This document shows positions 33,651-41,297 of a stretch of DNA of 56,164 nucleotides, piece by piece (the stretch's first letter is position 1; each line of letters starts with the position of its first letter). A program made the translations under genes and the position numbers. Below the pieces are notes generated by a model. It was not told the DNA's origin. It worked only from the letters and a program-made list of their open reading frames with translations, and did not search any database. The DNA comes from Actinokineospora pegani (lineage in GTDB: Bacteria > Actinomycetota > Actinomycetes > Mycobacteriales > Pseudonocardiaceae), in the NCBI RefSeq assembly GCF_009745975.1, contig NZ_WHOL01000091.1, forward strand, positions 1-56,164, in the 5' to 3' direction.

Positions 33651-34285
33651 GCGATCGCCTCCTGGGCGAGGTCGAGGGGGCCGGGCTGCTCGACGCTGCC
33701 CAGCCGTGCGGGTTCCAAGGGCAGGGCGCGGGCCGCGGTGGCGCCGCACAGGACGACGACGGCCAGGCCCGCGCGGGCGTGCCTCAGCGCTGTGGGCCAC
33801 CAGTCGCCGTGGTCTGCGGCGTGCCGGTCGGGGGTGTGGAGCACGAGCAGCCGCACCCCGCGGCGGCGTGCGGCGAGCGCGGTCAGCAGGGCGGTCCTGG
33901 CGGCGGGGGAGACGTTCTCGAACCGCGCCGCCCCGTCGACCCCGTGCTCGTCCAGCAGCGCGGCCACGTCCCGGCGCCGGGCCCGACCACCGCCGAGCGC
34001 CATCTCCTCGGCCACCACGTCGGCGGCGCGCAGCGCACCCTCCGGCTCGCTCACCCCCGGCGCGTCCACCAGTGCCGACCCGGCCCGCAGCGCGGCGGCC
34101 CCCGGCTCGACCGACCCGGCCGACAGCGCCATCCGCCCGGTCAACGCCAGCCCGAACGCGGTGTGCCCGGCGCCGGGCGGGCCCGCCACCAGGGCGAGCT
34201 GCCCGGGTCCGACCGCCAGCGACGTCGCCGCCAGCAGCGGACCGTGCGCCCCGTCGACCGCCACCCCGTCCGCGCGAACCCGCAT
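33647..34285 (-). CDS. ABC-type ATPase-like protein with degenerate Walker A
   Basis: A 212-residue protein laid out like a short ABC ATPase: LLAATSLAVGPGQLALVAG, then PPGAGHTAFGLALTGRM. The Walker A lysine is replaced by His (GAGHTA in place of GxGKST). A helical middle, VSPAARTALLTALAARRRGV in the place of the signature helix, and LLVLHTPD in the place of Walker B follow, so the LSGGQ and the catalytic Glu are not recognisable. It is likely to bind no ATP or to bind it weakly. It is the first gene of the YhgE/TetR operon; ATG 34285 follows AAGGAGG. Similar proteins next to YhgE/Pip genes are known to me from actinomycetes. Confidence 0.65.
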   Translation of the reverse strand: MRVRADGVAVDGAHGPLLAATSLAVGPGQLALVAGPPGAGHTAFGLALTGRMALSAGSVEPGAAALRAGSALVDAPGVSEPEGALRAADVVAEEMALGGGRARRRDVAALLDEHGVDGAARFENVSPAARTALLTALAARRRGVRLLVLHTPDRHAADHGDWWPTALRHARAGLAVVVLCGATAARALPLEPARLGSVEQPGPLDLAQEAIA

Positions 34286-34294
34286 ACCGCCTCC

Positions 34295-34318
34295 TTTGAA
34301 CTGACCAGTCAGTACAAA
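34295..34318. promoter_or_regulatory. TetR operator of the YhgE/Pip operon
   Basis: TTTG-A-ACTGAC-CA-GTCAGT-A-CAAA, a 24-bp near-perfect palindrome, lies 10 bp upstream of the first gene of the operon (start 34285). ACTGAC/GTCAGT half-sites are typical of TetR regulators, and the operon's last gene encodes one. Confidence 0.78.
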
Positions 34319-34377
34319 GAATGCGCCGCGCGGTGGACAACGTCAAACAGGCACAGGGTGATCTCGGCTACGCGCGG

Positions 34378-35295
34378 TCAGCGCAACGCGTCGGCGGGAC
34401 GCAGCTCCCACACAGTCCACAGCGGGCGGTAGCCGCGCCGGGACCAGAACACGGGTGAGATGGGGTTGGGCGGGTTGTAGTAGAGGAACACCCCGGCCAC
34501 GTCCTCGCCCGCCAGGTCCGCGTGCGCCGCGTCGACCAGCGCCGAGCCGACCCCCGTGCCGCGCGCGGTGGGCGCGACCGACACGCAGTTCAGGTAGCCC
34601 CACCTGCCGTGCGGCACCCGGGTCTCGGCCCAGGTCGCGGGCGCGGACACGGTGTGCCAGCCCTCGGCGTGGCCCACCGGCACCCCGTCGCGCTCGGCCA
34701 GCCACACCGGGTCGCCCTGGGCCAGGTGCACCGACAGCGCGGCGTGCTTGATCGCCCGCGCCTCCGGGCGCACCACCGCCCCGCCCACCTTGGCCGAGTA
34801 AGCCAGCTCCGCCATCGCCGAGTCGACCAGGAAGTCCATGTCCGCCCGGGTGCCCTGGCGCACCACCAGCCCGGCCTCCCGCCGCGGCGCGGGCGGGCCG
34901 GTCCGCACGGCCAGCACCGACAGCGGCACGAACCCGTGCGCCAGCAGCGCGCCGGTGGCCGCCACGTCCCGCGTCGGCCAGGACACCACGCACGCCGAGT
35001 CCGACCCGGGGGCCGCCCGCGCCAGCACCGCCGCCCAGCGGCGCAGCAGCACGTCCAGCGCCCCGCCGTCCAACCCGCCCAGCAGCGGGTGCAGCTCCCA
35101 CACCTCCAGCGCCGACCACAGCGTCGGCGCGCTGCCCGGCGGGTGCTCGGTCCTGGTCACCACCCCGGCCGCGCGCTCCCCGTCCGGCAGCGCCGCGACC
35201 AGGACCTCCCCGTTCGGCGGCGCCACCGCGGGCGGCAGCAGCGGGTCGACCCGGGCGAACCGGGCCGACTGCGCCGCCAGCAGCGGACCGGTCAC
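34378..35295 (-). CDS. GNAT family N-acetyltransferase (double-domain size)
   Basis: A 305-residue protein. The C-terminal half (from about 165) is a clear GNAT domain: VVRQGTRADMDFLVDSAMAE, VWLAERDGVPVGHAEGW, YLNCVSVAPTARGTGVGSAL with the acetyl-CoA loop RGTGVG, and LYYNPPNPISPVFWSRRGYR. The N-terminal half has a weaker, GNAT-like layout (VLVAALPDGERAAGVVTRTE, then GALDVLLRRWAAVLARAA) and may be a degenerate copy. The GTG at 35295 overlaps the stop of the methyltransferase, so the two are coupled; they may modify the same small molecule. Confidence 0.8.
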   Translation of the reverse strand: MTGPLLAAQSARFARVDPLLPPAVAPPNGEVLVAALPDGERAAGVVTRTEHPPGSAPTLWSALEVWELHPLLGGLDGGALDVLLRRWAAVLARAAPGSDSACVVSWPTRDVAATGALLAHGFVPLSVLAVRTGPPAPRREAGLVVRQGTRADMDFLVDSAMAELAYSAKVGGAVVRPEARAIKHAALSVHLAQGDPVWLAERDGVPVGHAEGWHTVSAPATWAETRVPHGRWGYLNCVSVAPTARGTGVGSALVDAAHADLAGEDVAGVFLYYNPPNPISPVFWSRRGYRPLWTVWELRPADALR

Positions 35296-36116
35296 CGGCG
35301 GCAGCGGAAGATGGCCGTCCCGGGGAACCGCTCCCCGCGCAGCGGGCTCCACTGGCCCCACTCCTGCGCGTGCCCCTCCGGCCACTCCGGCTCGACCAGG
35401 TCGAACAGGGTGAACCCGGCGGCGTGCAGCGCGCGCACGTAGTCGCCGAGGGTGCGGTGGTGCTCGACGTAGGTCGGGGTGCCGTCGGCGTCGACCTCGA
35501 CGTACGGGGTGCGGTCGAAGTAGGAGCCGGTGACGACGAGCCCGTCCGGGCCGGGGTCGTCCGGGAAGATCCACCGCATCGGGTGGGTCACGGCGAACGT
35601 CCAGCTCCCGCCCGGCCGCAGCACCCTGGCGACCTCGGCGAACGTCCCCGCCACGTCGGCGACGAACGGCACCGCGCCGAACGCCGAGCAGGCCAGGTCG
35701 AACGAGCCGGTGCGGAACGGCAGCCGCTCCGCGTTGCCCCGGACCAGCGGCACGTCGATGCCGGTCGCGGTGTTCGCCGCCCGGCCGTAGCGCAGCATCC
35801 CGGCCGACAGATCGATGCCGACGACGTTCGCCCCGCGCTCGCGCAGCCACCGCGCGCAGGACGCCGAGCCGCAGCCGACCTCCAGCACGTCGCGGCCGGA
35901 GACCTCGCCGAGCAGGTTGGCGTCCTCCTCGCGCAGTGACTCCGGGCACCACATGAAGTCGGTGACGCCGAGGAACTCGCCGTGCTCGGCGTGGTAGTCG
36001 TCGGCGTCGGCGTCCCACCAGGCGATGTTCGCCGCGACGGAGGCGGCCGAGTCGACCGCCACCCGCGCGACCCCGGTGGCGCCCAGGACGGCCTCGGCGC
36101 TGGTCTCGCTCGTCAC
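35292..36116 (-). CDS. Class I SAM-dependent methyltransferase
   Basis: A 274-residue methyltransferase of the Methyltransf_11 type. SAM-binding motif I is VLEVGCGSASCARWL, motif II VVGIDLSAGMLRYGRAA and the post-motif region PFRTGSFDLACSAFGAVPFV, followed by ARVLRPGGSWTFAVTHPMRW. An N-terminal segment with WWDADADDYHAEHGEFLG is common in actinomycete relatives. The substrate is unknown. The GTG at 36116 is the first good start. It is divergent from rpsA. Confidence 0.88.
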   Translation of the reverse strand: MTSETSAEAVLGATGVARVAVDSAASVAANIAWWDADADDYHAEHGEFLGVTDFMWCPESLREEDANLLGEVSGRDVLEVGCGSASCARWLRERGANVVGIDLSAGMLRYGRAANTATGIDVPLVRGNAERLPFRTGSFDLACSAFGAVPFVADVAGTFAEVARVLRPGGSWTFAVTHPMRWIFPDDPGPDGLVVTGSYFDRTPYVEVDADGTPTYVEHHRTLGDYVRALHAAGFTLFDLVEPEWPEGHAQEWGQWSPLRGERFPGTAIFRCRR

Positions 36117-36168
36117 CGGACCATGGTGGCAGCAGGCCGCTGACCACGGCCGTTCGAGGTACCCGGGT

Positions 36169-36198
36169 TTGCCCGCCTGGTGACCGGCCGCGTAGGAT
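36169..36198 (+). promoter_or_regulatory. rpsA promoter
   Basis: TTGCCC (36169-36174) and TAGGAT (36193-36198) with an 18-bp spacer form a good housekeeping promoter. Transcription would start near 36205, leaving a leader of about 200 nt before the rpsA ATG at 36405. Confidence 0.6.
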
Positions 36199-36404
36199 AC
36201 ATCCACGCAGTGGTATCGCGCCTTCAGCAGGTTTCCCCAGGGGTTTCCCCGCAGTCGGGAATCGACCTGCGGCGGCGGGTGTTGTCCGGAGTATGTCCTG
36301 CACGTGGGGTGTAAGTCGGCCGCCGTGATCCACTGCGGCAGACGAACTTCACGACGCAGAACCACGCCCAGCGACCCCCAATCCGTACCGGAGCCACCTA
36401 CCCA

Positions 36405-37919
36405 ATGTCCACCGACACCACCATTGTCCCCGACGCCTCCTCGACGAGGCCGCAGGTCGCCATCAACGACTTCGCGTCGGAGGAGGAGTTCCTCGCCGCG
36501 ATCGATGCGACGATCAAGTACTTCAACGACGGCGACATCGTTGAAGGCACGATCGTCAAGGTCGACCGGGACGAGGTCCTGCTCGACATCGGCTACAAGA
36601 CCGAGGGCGTCATCCCCTCGCGCGAGCTGTCGATCAAGCACGATGTCGATCCCGCCGACGTGGTCAGTGTCGGTGACGAGGTCGAGGCCCTCGTTCTCCA
36701 GAAGGAGGACAAGGAGGGCCGCCTGATCCTGTCCAAGAAGCGCGCTCAGTACGAGCGGGCCTGGGGCACGATCGAGGCGCTCAAGGAGTCGGACGAGCCG
36801 GTCAAGGGCACGGTCATCGAGGTCGTCAAGGGTGGCCTCATCCTCGACATCGGCCTCCGGGGCTTCCTCCCCGCGTCGCTGGTCGAGATGCGCCGCGTGC
36901 GCGACCTGCAGCCGTACGTGGGCCGCGAGCTCGAGGCCAAGATCATCGAGCTGGACAAGAACCGCAACAACGTGGTCCTGTCCCGCCGCGCGTGGCTCGA
37001 GCAGACCCAGTCCGAGGTCCGCAGCGAGTTCCTCAACCAGCTCCAGAAGGGCCAGGTCCGCAAGGGCGTCGTGTCCTCGATCGTCAACTTCGGTGCCTTC
37101 GTGGACCTCGGTGGCGTCGACGGCCTGGTGCACGTCTCGGAGCTGTCCTGGAAGCACATCGACCACCCCTCCGAGGTCGTCGAGGTCGGCCAGGAGGTCA
37201 CCGTCGAGGTCCTCGACGTCGACATGGAGCGCGAGCGCGTGTCGCTGTCGCTCAAGGCGACGCAGGAAGACCCGTGGCGCCAGTTCGCCCGCACCCACGC
37301 GATCGGTCAGATCGTGCCGGGCAAGGTCACCAAGCTGGTTCCGTTCGGCGCGTTCGTCCGGGTGGACGAGGGCATCGAGGGCCTGGTCCACATCTCCGAG
37401 CTGGCCGAGCGCCACGTGGAGATCCCGGAGCAGGTCGTGCAGGTCGGCAACGACGTCATGGTCAAGGTCATCGACATCGACCTCGAGCGCCGTCGCATCT
37501 CGCTGTCGCTGAAGCAGGCGAACGAGGGCTTCACCACGGAGACCGAGTTCGACCCGACCCAGTACGGCATGGCCGCCGAGTACGACAACGAGGGCAACTA
37601 CATCTACCCCGAGGGCTTCGACCCGGAGACCCAGGACTGGCAGGAAGGCTTCGACAAGCAGCGCGAGGAGTGGGAGCGCCAGTACGCCGAGGCGCACACC
37701 CGCTACGAGCAGCACATGAAGCAGATCGTCAAGGCCGCGGAGGCGGACGCCGCCGCCGAGGCCGAGGGCGTCATCGCGGCCGCCACCGGTGGCAGCACCA
37801 GTGGTGGCGAGCAGAGCTACTCCTCCGCGGGTTCGGAGAAGGCCGCCCAGTCGGGTGGCACTCTGGCCAGCGACGAGCAGCTCGCCGCTCTGCGGGAGAA
37901 GCTCTCCGGCGGCATGTGA
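36405..37919 (+). CDS. rpsA: 30S ribosomal protein S1
   Basis: A 504-residue protein with four S1 RNA-binding repeats at about residues 45-115, 130-195, 215-285 and 300-375. Each has the typical start (DIVEGTIVKVDRDEVLLDIG; GTVIEVVKGGLILDIG; GQVRKGVVSSIVNFGAFVDL; GQIVPGKVTKLVPFGAFVRV). An acidic, Gly/Ser-rich tail of about 110 residues follows, as in actinobacteria. S1 helps the ribosome bind mRNA. Four rather than six repeats is normal for this phylum. A strong terminator follows. Confidence 0.97.
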   Translation: MSTDTTIVPDASSTRPQVAINDFASEEEFLAAIDATIKYFNDGDIVEGTIVKVDRDEVLLDIGYKTEGVIPSRELSIKHDVDPADVVSVGDEVEALVLQKEDKEGRLILSKKRAQYERAWGTIEALKESDEPVKGTVIEVVKGGLILDIGLRGFLPASLVEMRRVRDLQPYVGRELEAKIIELDKNRNNVVLSRRAWLEQTQSEVRSEFLNQLQKGQVRKGVVSSIVNFGAFVDLGGVDGLVHVSELSWKHIDHPSEVVEVGQEVTVEVLDVDMERERVSLSLKATQEDPWRQFARTHAIGQIVPGKVTKLVPFGAFVRVDEGIEGLVHISELAERHVEIPEQVVQVGNDVMVKVIDIDLERRRISLSLKQANEGFTTETEFDPTQYGMAAEYDNEGNYIYPEGFDPETQDWQEGFDKQREEWERQYAEAHTRYEQHMKQIVKAAEADAAAEAEGVIAAATGGSTSGGEQSYSSAGSEKAAQSGGTLASDEQLAALREKLSGGM

Positions 37920-37935
37920 GCCTGAGCTCTTCAGC

Positions 37936-37978
37936 GGAAACCCCCGAGACCACGCGGTCTCGGGGGTTTCCCCATTTT
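37936..37978 (+). terminator. rpsA intrinsic terminator
   Basis: Perfect 16-bp arms GGAAACCCCCGAGACC (37936-37951) and its complement (37956-37971), a 4-nt loop, then CCATTTTC. Confidence 0.9.
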
Positions 37979-38345
37979 CGCTAGGACACGCCGTCCTCCT
38001 GCGCCGCTGCCCTCCCGGTCCCGGCAGCGGCCGAAGATCCGAGTGTTCGGCTCGGCCACGCAGCGAGCCCGCGCCAGACCCGTGCGGTCCCTTGCTCCCG
38101 CGCGCCCACCAGTGGCCCGACCAGGCTGGCGCCCACGGCGTCCTCGACCGAAGTCGCCATGGGACCACCAGGGAGCCGGTGTGCTGCTCGACGTCTCCCG
38201 CACCCTTGTCGCCGCGCACGACATGCTCACCGTCGTGGTTGCCGCGCTGCCGTCGCTGGTCACCGCGGCCGAGGCGGTTGCGGTGCTGTCCCGCATCGCC
38301 GACCGGGCCCTGAGCCCGCGGGCGTCCCCTGACACAATCGGTGCC
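37979..38345. other. Intergenic region upstream of coaE
   Basis: About 370 bp without a recognisable gene. The coaE frame is open upstream for 100 codons, but its product looks random. CACAAT (38333-38338) ends 7 nt before the coaE ATG and may be a -10 element. Confidence 0.45.
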
Positions 38346-39527
38346 ATGCTGCGCGTAGGACTCACCGGGGGCATCGGGTCGGGCAAGTCGACGGTCGCGA
38401 CCAGGCTCGCCGAGCACGGGGCGTTCGTGGTCGACTCCGACAAGATCGCCCGCGAGGTGGTGGAGCCGGGCACCGACGGCCTGCGCGAGCTGGCCGAGGC
38501 CTTCGGCGACGGCATCCTCGCCGCCGACGGCACCCTCGACCGCCCCGCCCTGGCCGCCATCGCCTTCACCGACGAGGCGACCCGCCAGCGGCTCAACGGC
38601 ATCCTCCACCCCAAGATCGCCGCCCGCACCGCCGAACTGGTCAGCGCCGCGCCCGCCGAGGCCGTGGTCGTGCACGACGTGCCGCTGCTGGTGGAGAACC
38701 GGATGGGCTCGCTCTACCACCTGGTGATCGTCGTCGACGCCCCGGTCGAGGAGCGCGTGCGCAGGCTCGTGCGGTCCAGGGGCCTGGCCGAGCAGGACGC
38801 CCGCAACCGCATCGCCGCGCAGGCCACCGCGGCCGACCGCCGCGCCGCCGCCGACATCTGGCTGGACAACGGTGGCGCGCCCGACGTCGTGCAGCGCGCC
38901 GTCGACGCCCTGTGGGCCGACCGCCTGGTGCGCTTCGAGAGCAACATCCGGCTGCGCCGCGCCGACGACCGGGGCGCCCCGGTGATCGTCGAGGCCGACC
39001 CGGCGTGGGCCGACCGCGCCGCCCGGGTCGTGTCCCGGCTGCGGCTGGCCGCTGCCGAGAAAGCGCTCTCGGTCGACCACATCGGGTCGACGGCGGTGCC
39101 CGGCCTGGCCGCCAAGGACGTCATCGACGTGCAGGTCACCGTGCCCGACCTGGCCACCGCCGACGCCCTCGACGAGCCCCTCGCCGCCGCCGGCTTCCCC
39201 CGCCTGCCCGGCTTCGACCACGACGTCGACCACGCGGGCGGCCCCGACCTGCCCAAGCGCACCCACGTCAGCGCCGACCCGGCCACCTGGGTCAACGTGC
39301 ACCTCCGGCCCGCGGGCGCGGCGAACCAGCGCTACGCGCTGCTCATGCCGGAGTGGCTGCGCCGCGACCCGGAGGCCGCCGCCGAGTACGAGGCGCTCAA
39401 GCGCGACCTCGCGGCCAAGGCCACCAGCATCCCGGAGTACGGCCGCCTCAAGGACGACTGGTTCACCGCGGCCGCCACCCGAGCCGAGGCCTGGGCGGCC
39501 CAGGTCGGCTGGCAACCCCAAGCCTGA
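38346..39527 (+). CDS. coaE: Dephospho-CoA kinase fused to a GrpB-like domain
   Basis: A 393-residue protein. Residues 1-200 are dephospho-CoA kinase, the last step of CoA synthesis: P-loop LTGGIGSGKST (about 6-16), DSDKIAREVVEPGTDG, NGILHPKIAARTAEL and VPLLVENRMGSLYHLVIVVD. Residues 220-390 are a GrpB (UPF0157, nucleotidyltransferase-like) domain: VDHIGSTAVPGLAAKDVIDV, then QVTVPDL and THVSADPATWVNVHLRP. This fusion is the standard actinobacterial form; the role of GrpB is not known. The ATG at 38346 lacks a clear ribosome binding site. Confidence 0.95.
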   Translation: MLRVGLTGGIGSGKSTVATRLAEHGAFVVDSDKIAREVVEPGTDGLRELAEAFGDGILAADGTLDRPALAAIAFTDEATRQRLNGILHPKIAARTAELVSAAPAEAVVVHDVPLLVENRMGSLYHLVIVVDAPVEERVRRLVRSRGLAEQDARNRIAAQATAADRRAAADIWLDNGGAPDVVQRAVDALWADRLVRFESNIRLRRADDRGAPVIVEADPAWADRAARVVSRLRLAAAEKALSVDHIGSTAVPGLAAKDVIDVQVTVPDLATADALDEPLAAAGFPRLPGFDHDVDHAGGPDLPKRTHVSADPATWVNVHLRPAGAANQRYALLMPEWLRRDPEAAAEYEALKRDLAAKATSIPEYGRLKDDWFTAAATRAEAWAAQVGWQPQA

Positions 39528-39562
39528 CCTCCCCGCGCGGCGCCCTCACTCGCACGGCACTC

Positions 39563-39690
39563 AAACCCCACCCGCGCGCACAAACCCCACCCGCGCGCAC
39601 AAACCCCGCCTGCGCGCACAAACCCCGCCTGCACACACAAACCCCGCCTGCACACACAAACCCCGCCTGCACACACAAACCCCACCCACC
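39563..39690. repeat. 19-bp tandem repeat (minisatellite)
   Basis: Six full and one partial copy of AAACCCCRCCYGCRCRCAC in direct tandem. Units 1-2 read AAACCCCACCCGCGCGCAC, unit 3 AAACCCCGCCTGCGCGCAC and units 4-6 AAACCCCGCCTGCACACAC, so the array drifts in steps. It lies between the end of coaE and the DUF402 gene. The 19-bp unit is not a multiple of three, so it is not a coding repeat. Confidence 0.9.
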
Positions 39691-39886
39691 ACTGGGGGCC
39701 ACCCTCGGTCCATTCTACCGGCCGAACCGCGCCAGAGCCCCGAAGTCGATCTTGCCTGTGGACAACTCAACGGAAGCCCGTCTAGCGCCTCTTCGCCGAG
39801 ACCCGCCCAGCGAACGACCAGGCCGCCCGCCCGGAACCGTTGCGGCATGGGCGAACCGACAAGCCAACCCGACCGTTGACACTGCC

Positions 39887-40453
39887 CTAGTACGGCGGCC
39901 AGACCTCGAAGATGTGCTTGTGGGCGAGCCACGACGACAGGTCGTGGCGGACCCGGCTCAACTCCTCGAGCGTCCGGTGCACCGTGCACATCGCCAGGTC
40001 GGCGTCGCCGACGCGCAGGATGCGGCCCGCGACGGCGGCGGCGAACTCCTCGGAGTTGACGATCCGCGCCGCGGTCCCACCAGGGGCGGCGAGGCCAAGC
40101 AGCAGGTCGGTGCAGCGCCAGTAGCGGCCCTCGCGCAGCACCCGCACCGCTGACAGCACGCTCGGTCCGCCCTTGGCGTGCCGGGACCGGGGCTTCTGCT
40201 GGGTGAGCCGCAGGTTGTGCTCCGGCAGCAGCCAGGTGATCTCCGTGTCGGAGAAGGGGTCGTCCGGGGTCGTGTACTCCATACGCAAGCCCCAGCGCTC
40301 CACCTGGCAGACGCGCAGGGCGTGCGATGTCCCCGACGAGAAGCTGCGTACCGCGGTGGCGATGTCGACGATGTCGACAAGCTGCGGTGTGATGGCCGTC
40401 CCCACCTGGGCGAGCGTAGTCGGACACTTCGCCCGGGCGATTTCCGGAATCAT
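39887..40453 (-). CDS. DUF402 domain protein (second of a tandem pair)
   Basis: A 188-residue protein. The DUF402-like core reads WLLPEHNLRLTQQKPRS, then YWRCTDLLLGLAAPG and the C-terminal helices SEEFAAAVAGRILRVGDADL, AMCTVHRTLEELSRVRHDL. Members include nucleotide phosphatases, but the usual central acidic YxD residues are weak here (RCTDL), so activity is doubtful. It shares its layout with the DUF402 gene directly upstream, with a hairpin in between. The ATG at 40453 has no good ribosome binding site. Confidence 0.65.
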   Translation of the reverse strand: MIPEIARAKCPTTLAQVGTAITPQLVDIVDIATAVRSFSSGTSHALRVCQVERWGLRMEYTTPDDPFSDTEITWLLPEHNLRLTQQKPRSRHAKGGPSVLSAVRVLREGRYWRCTDLLLGLAAPGGTAARIVNSEEFAAAVAGRILRVGDADLAMCTVHRTLEELSRVRHDLSSWLAHKHIFEVWPPY

Positions 40454-40469
40454 TTCGTTATGTCACGAA

Positions 40470-40505
40470 AGCCCGGCGAAGAGATCTCTTTCGGGCTAAT
40501 TTTCG
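40470..40505. terminator. Hairpin between the tandem DUF402 genes
   Basis: AGCCCG (40470-40475) pairs with CGGGCT (40492-40497), with AAGAGATCTCTT as a further self-complementary core and AATTTTC after it on the plus strand. The surrounding 90 bp is unusually AT-rich for this genome. Confidence 0.5.
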
Positions 40506-40548
40506 CGATCATGACGTACTTTGCGTTGACTTTTTCCGGAATTGTCAC

Positions 40549-41172
40549 TTAGTGGCAGAATTTGATCCAGGGCGGCTCGACACCCAGCGTGACCAGCCAC
40601 GCGTCTACATCATAACCCGAACGGGCGATACCCTCGACGGCCCGGTATGTGCGCTCCATCGCTCGTCGCACCGTGGACGAATCCAGCAACCCGGCCCGCG
40701 CCGCGGCGACGAGTTCGTCGCTGTCCTCCACCCGGAGATCGCGACCCTCGCGCACCAGCACGTCCAAATAGAGGTCGAGCGTGCGCCAGACGGAATCCCC
40801 CGTCGACTCCGGGCTGCTGATGTCCACGACGTCGAGGTAGAAGTCGTGCCCCAGGTCGACCCCCGGCCGGGGCCGCCACCGCGACACCCGCAGGCCGTGC
40901 TCGGGCAGCAGCAGCGACTGGAAGTAGGCGATGCGCCGGTGCCCGTCGACCGGGCGCGCCATGAACAGGCCCCCGGGCAGCGCGCGGTAGACGTCCACCG
41001 CGCGCACGAAGCCCTTGGGGTCGGTGTTGGTCATCGCCGCCGGGTCGAACACCTCGACCTTGGGCGGGTGCACCTCGTGCTCGGTGTCGTCGCGGCGCGC
41101 GGGCGGCACGGGGAGTCCGGCGCCCGGCAGGGGGCGCCCCGCCCGGTGTGCGATCGCTCGTTCGGCTGCCAT
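40549..41172 (-). CDS. DUF402 domain protein (first of a tandem pair)
   Basis: A 207-residue protein of the DUF402 family. After a polar N-terminus (HEVHPPKVEVFDP) come LLLPEHGLRVSRWRPR, DFYLDVVDISSPESTGD, WRTLDLYLDVLVREGRDLRV and the helical end VRRAMERTYRAVEGIARSGY. The acidic DLYLDV motif is the conserved putative active site. Known relatives hydrolyse nucleoside di- or triphosphates. The ATG is at 41172. It is divergent from the DUF5685 gene. Confidence 0.78.
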   Translation of the reverse strand: MAAERAIAHRAGRPLPGAGLPVPPARRDDTEHEVHPPKVEVFDPAAMTNTDPKGFVRAVDVYRALPGGLFMARPVDGHRRIAYFQSLLLPEHGLRVSRWRPRPGVDLGHDFYLDVVDISSPESTGDSVWRTLDLYLDVLVREGRDLRVEDSDELVAAARAGLLDSSTVRRAMERTYRAVEGIARSGYDVDAWLVTLGVEPPWIKFCH

Positions 41173-41297
41173 GAGGCCATCGTGCCGACTCGTGCGGTGT
41201 CCGCCCAGTGTTTTTGGCGGGTTTTGGACCGCCGATCGGGTGAACGCGGCTATGCTCCGGCGCCGATCAGGCTTCCAACGGCGAGAGGCGCGCGCCC

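Noticed and set aside
37979-38345. N-terminal extension of CoaE
   Set aside because: The upstream codons give no family similarity; the kinase normally starts at the Met just before the P-loop strand.
39563-39690. CRISPR array
   Set aside because: The 19-bp units are directly adjacent with no spacers and no cas genes are near.
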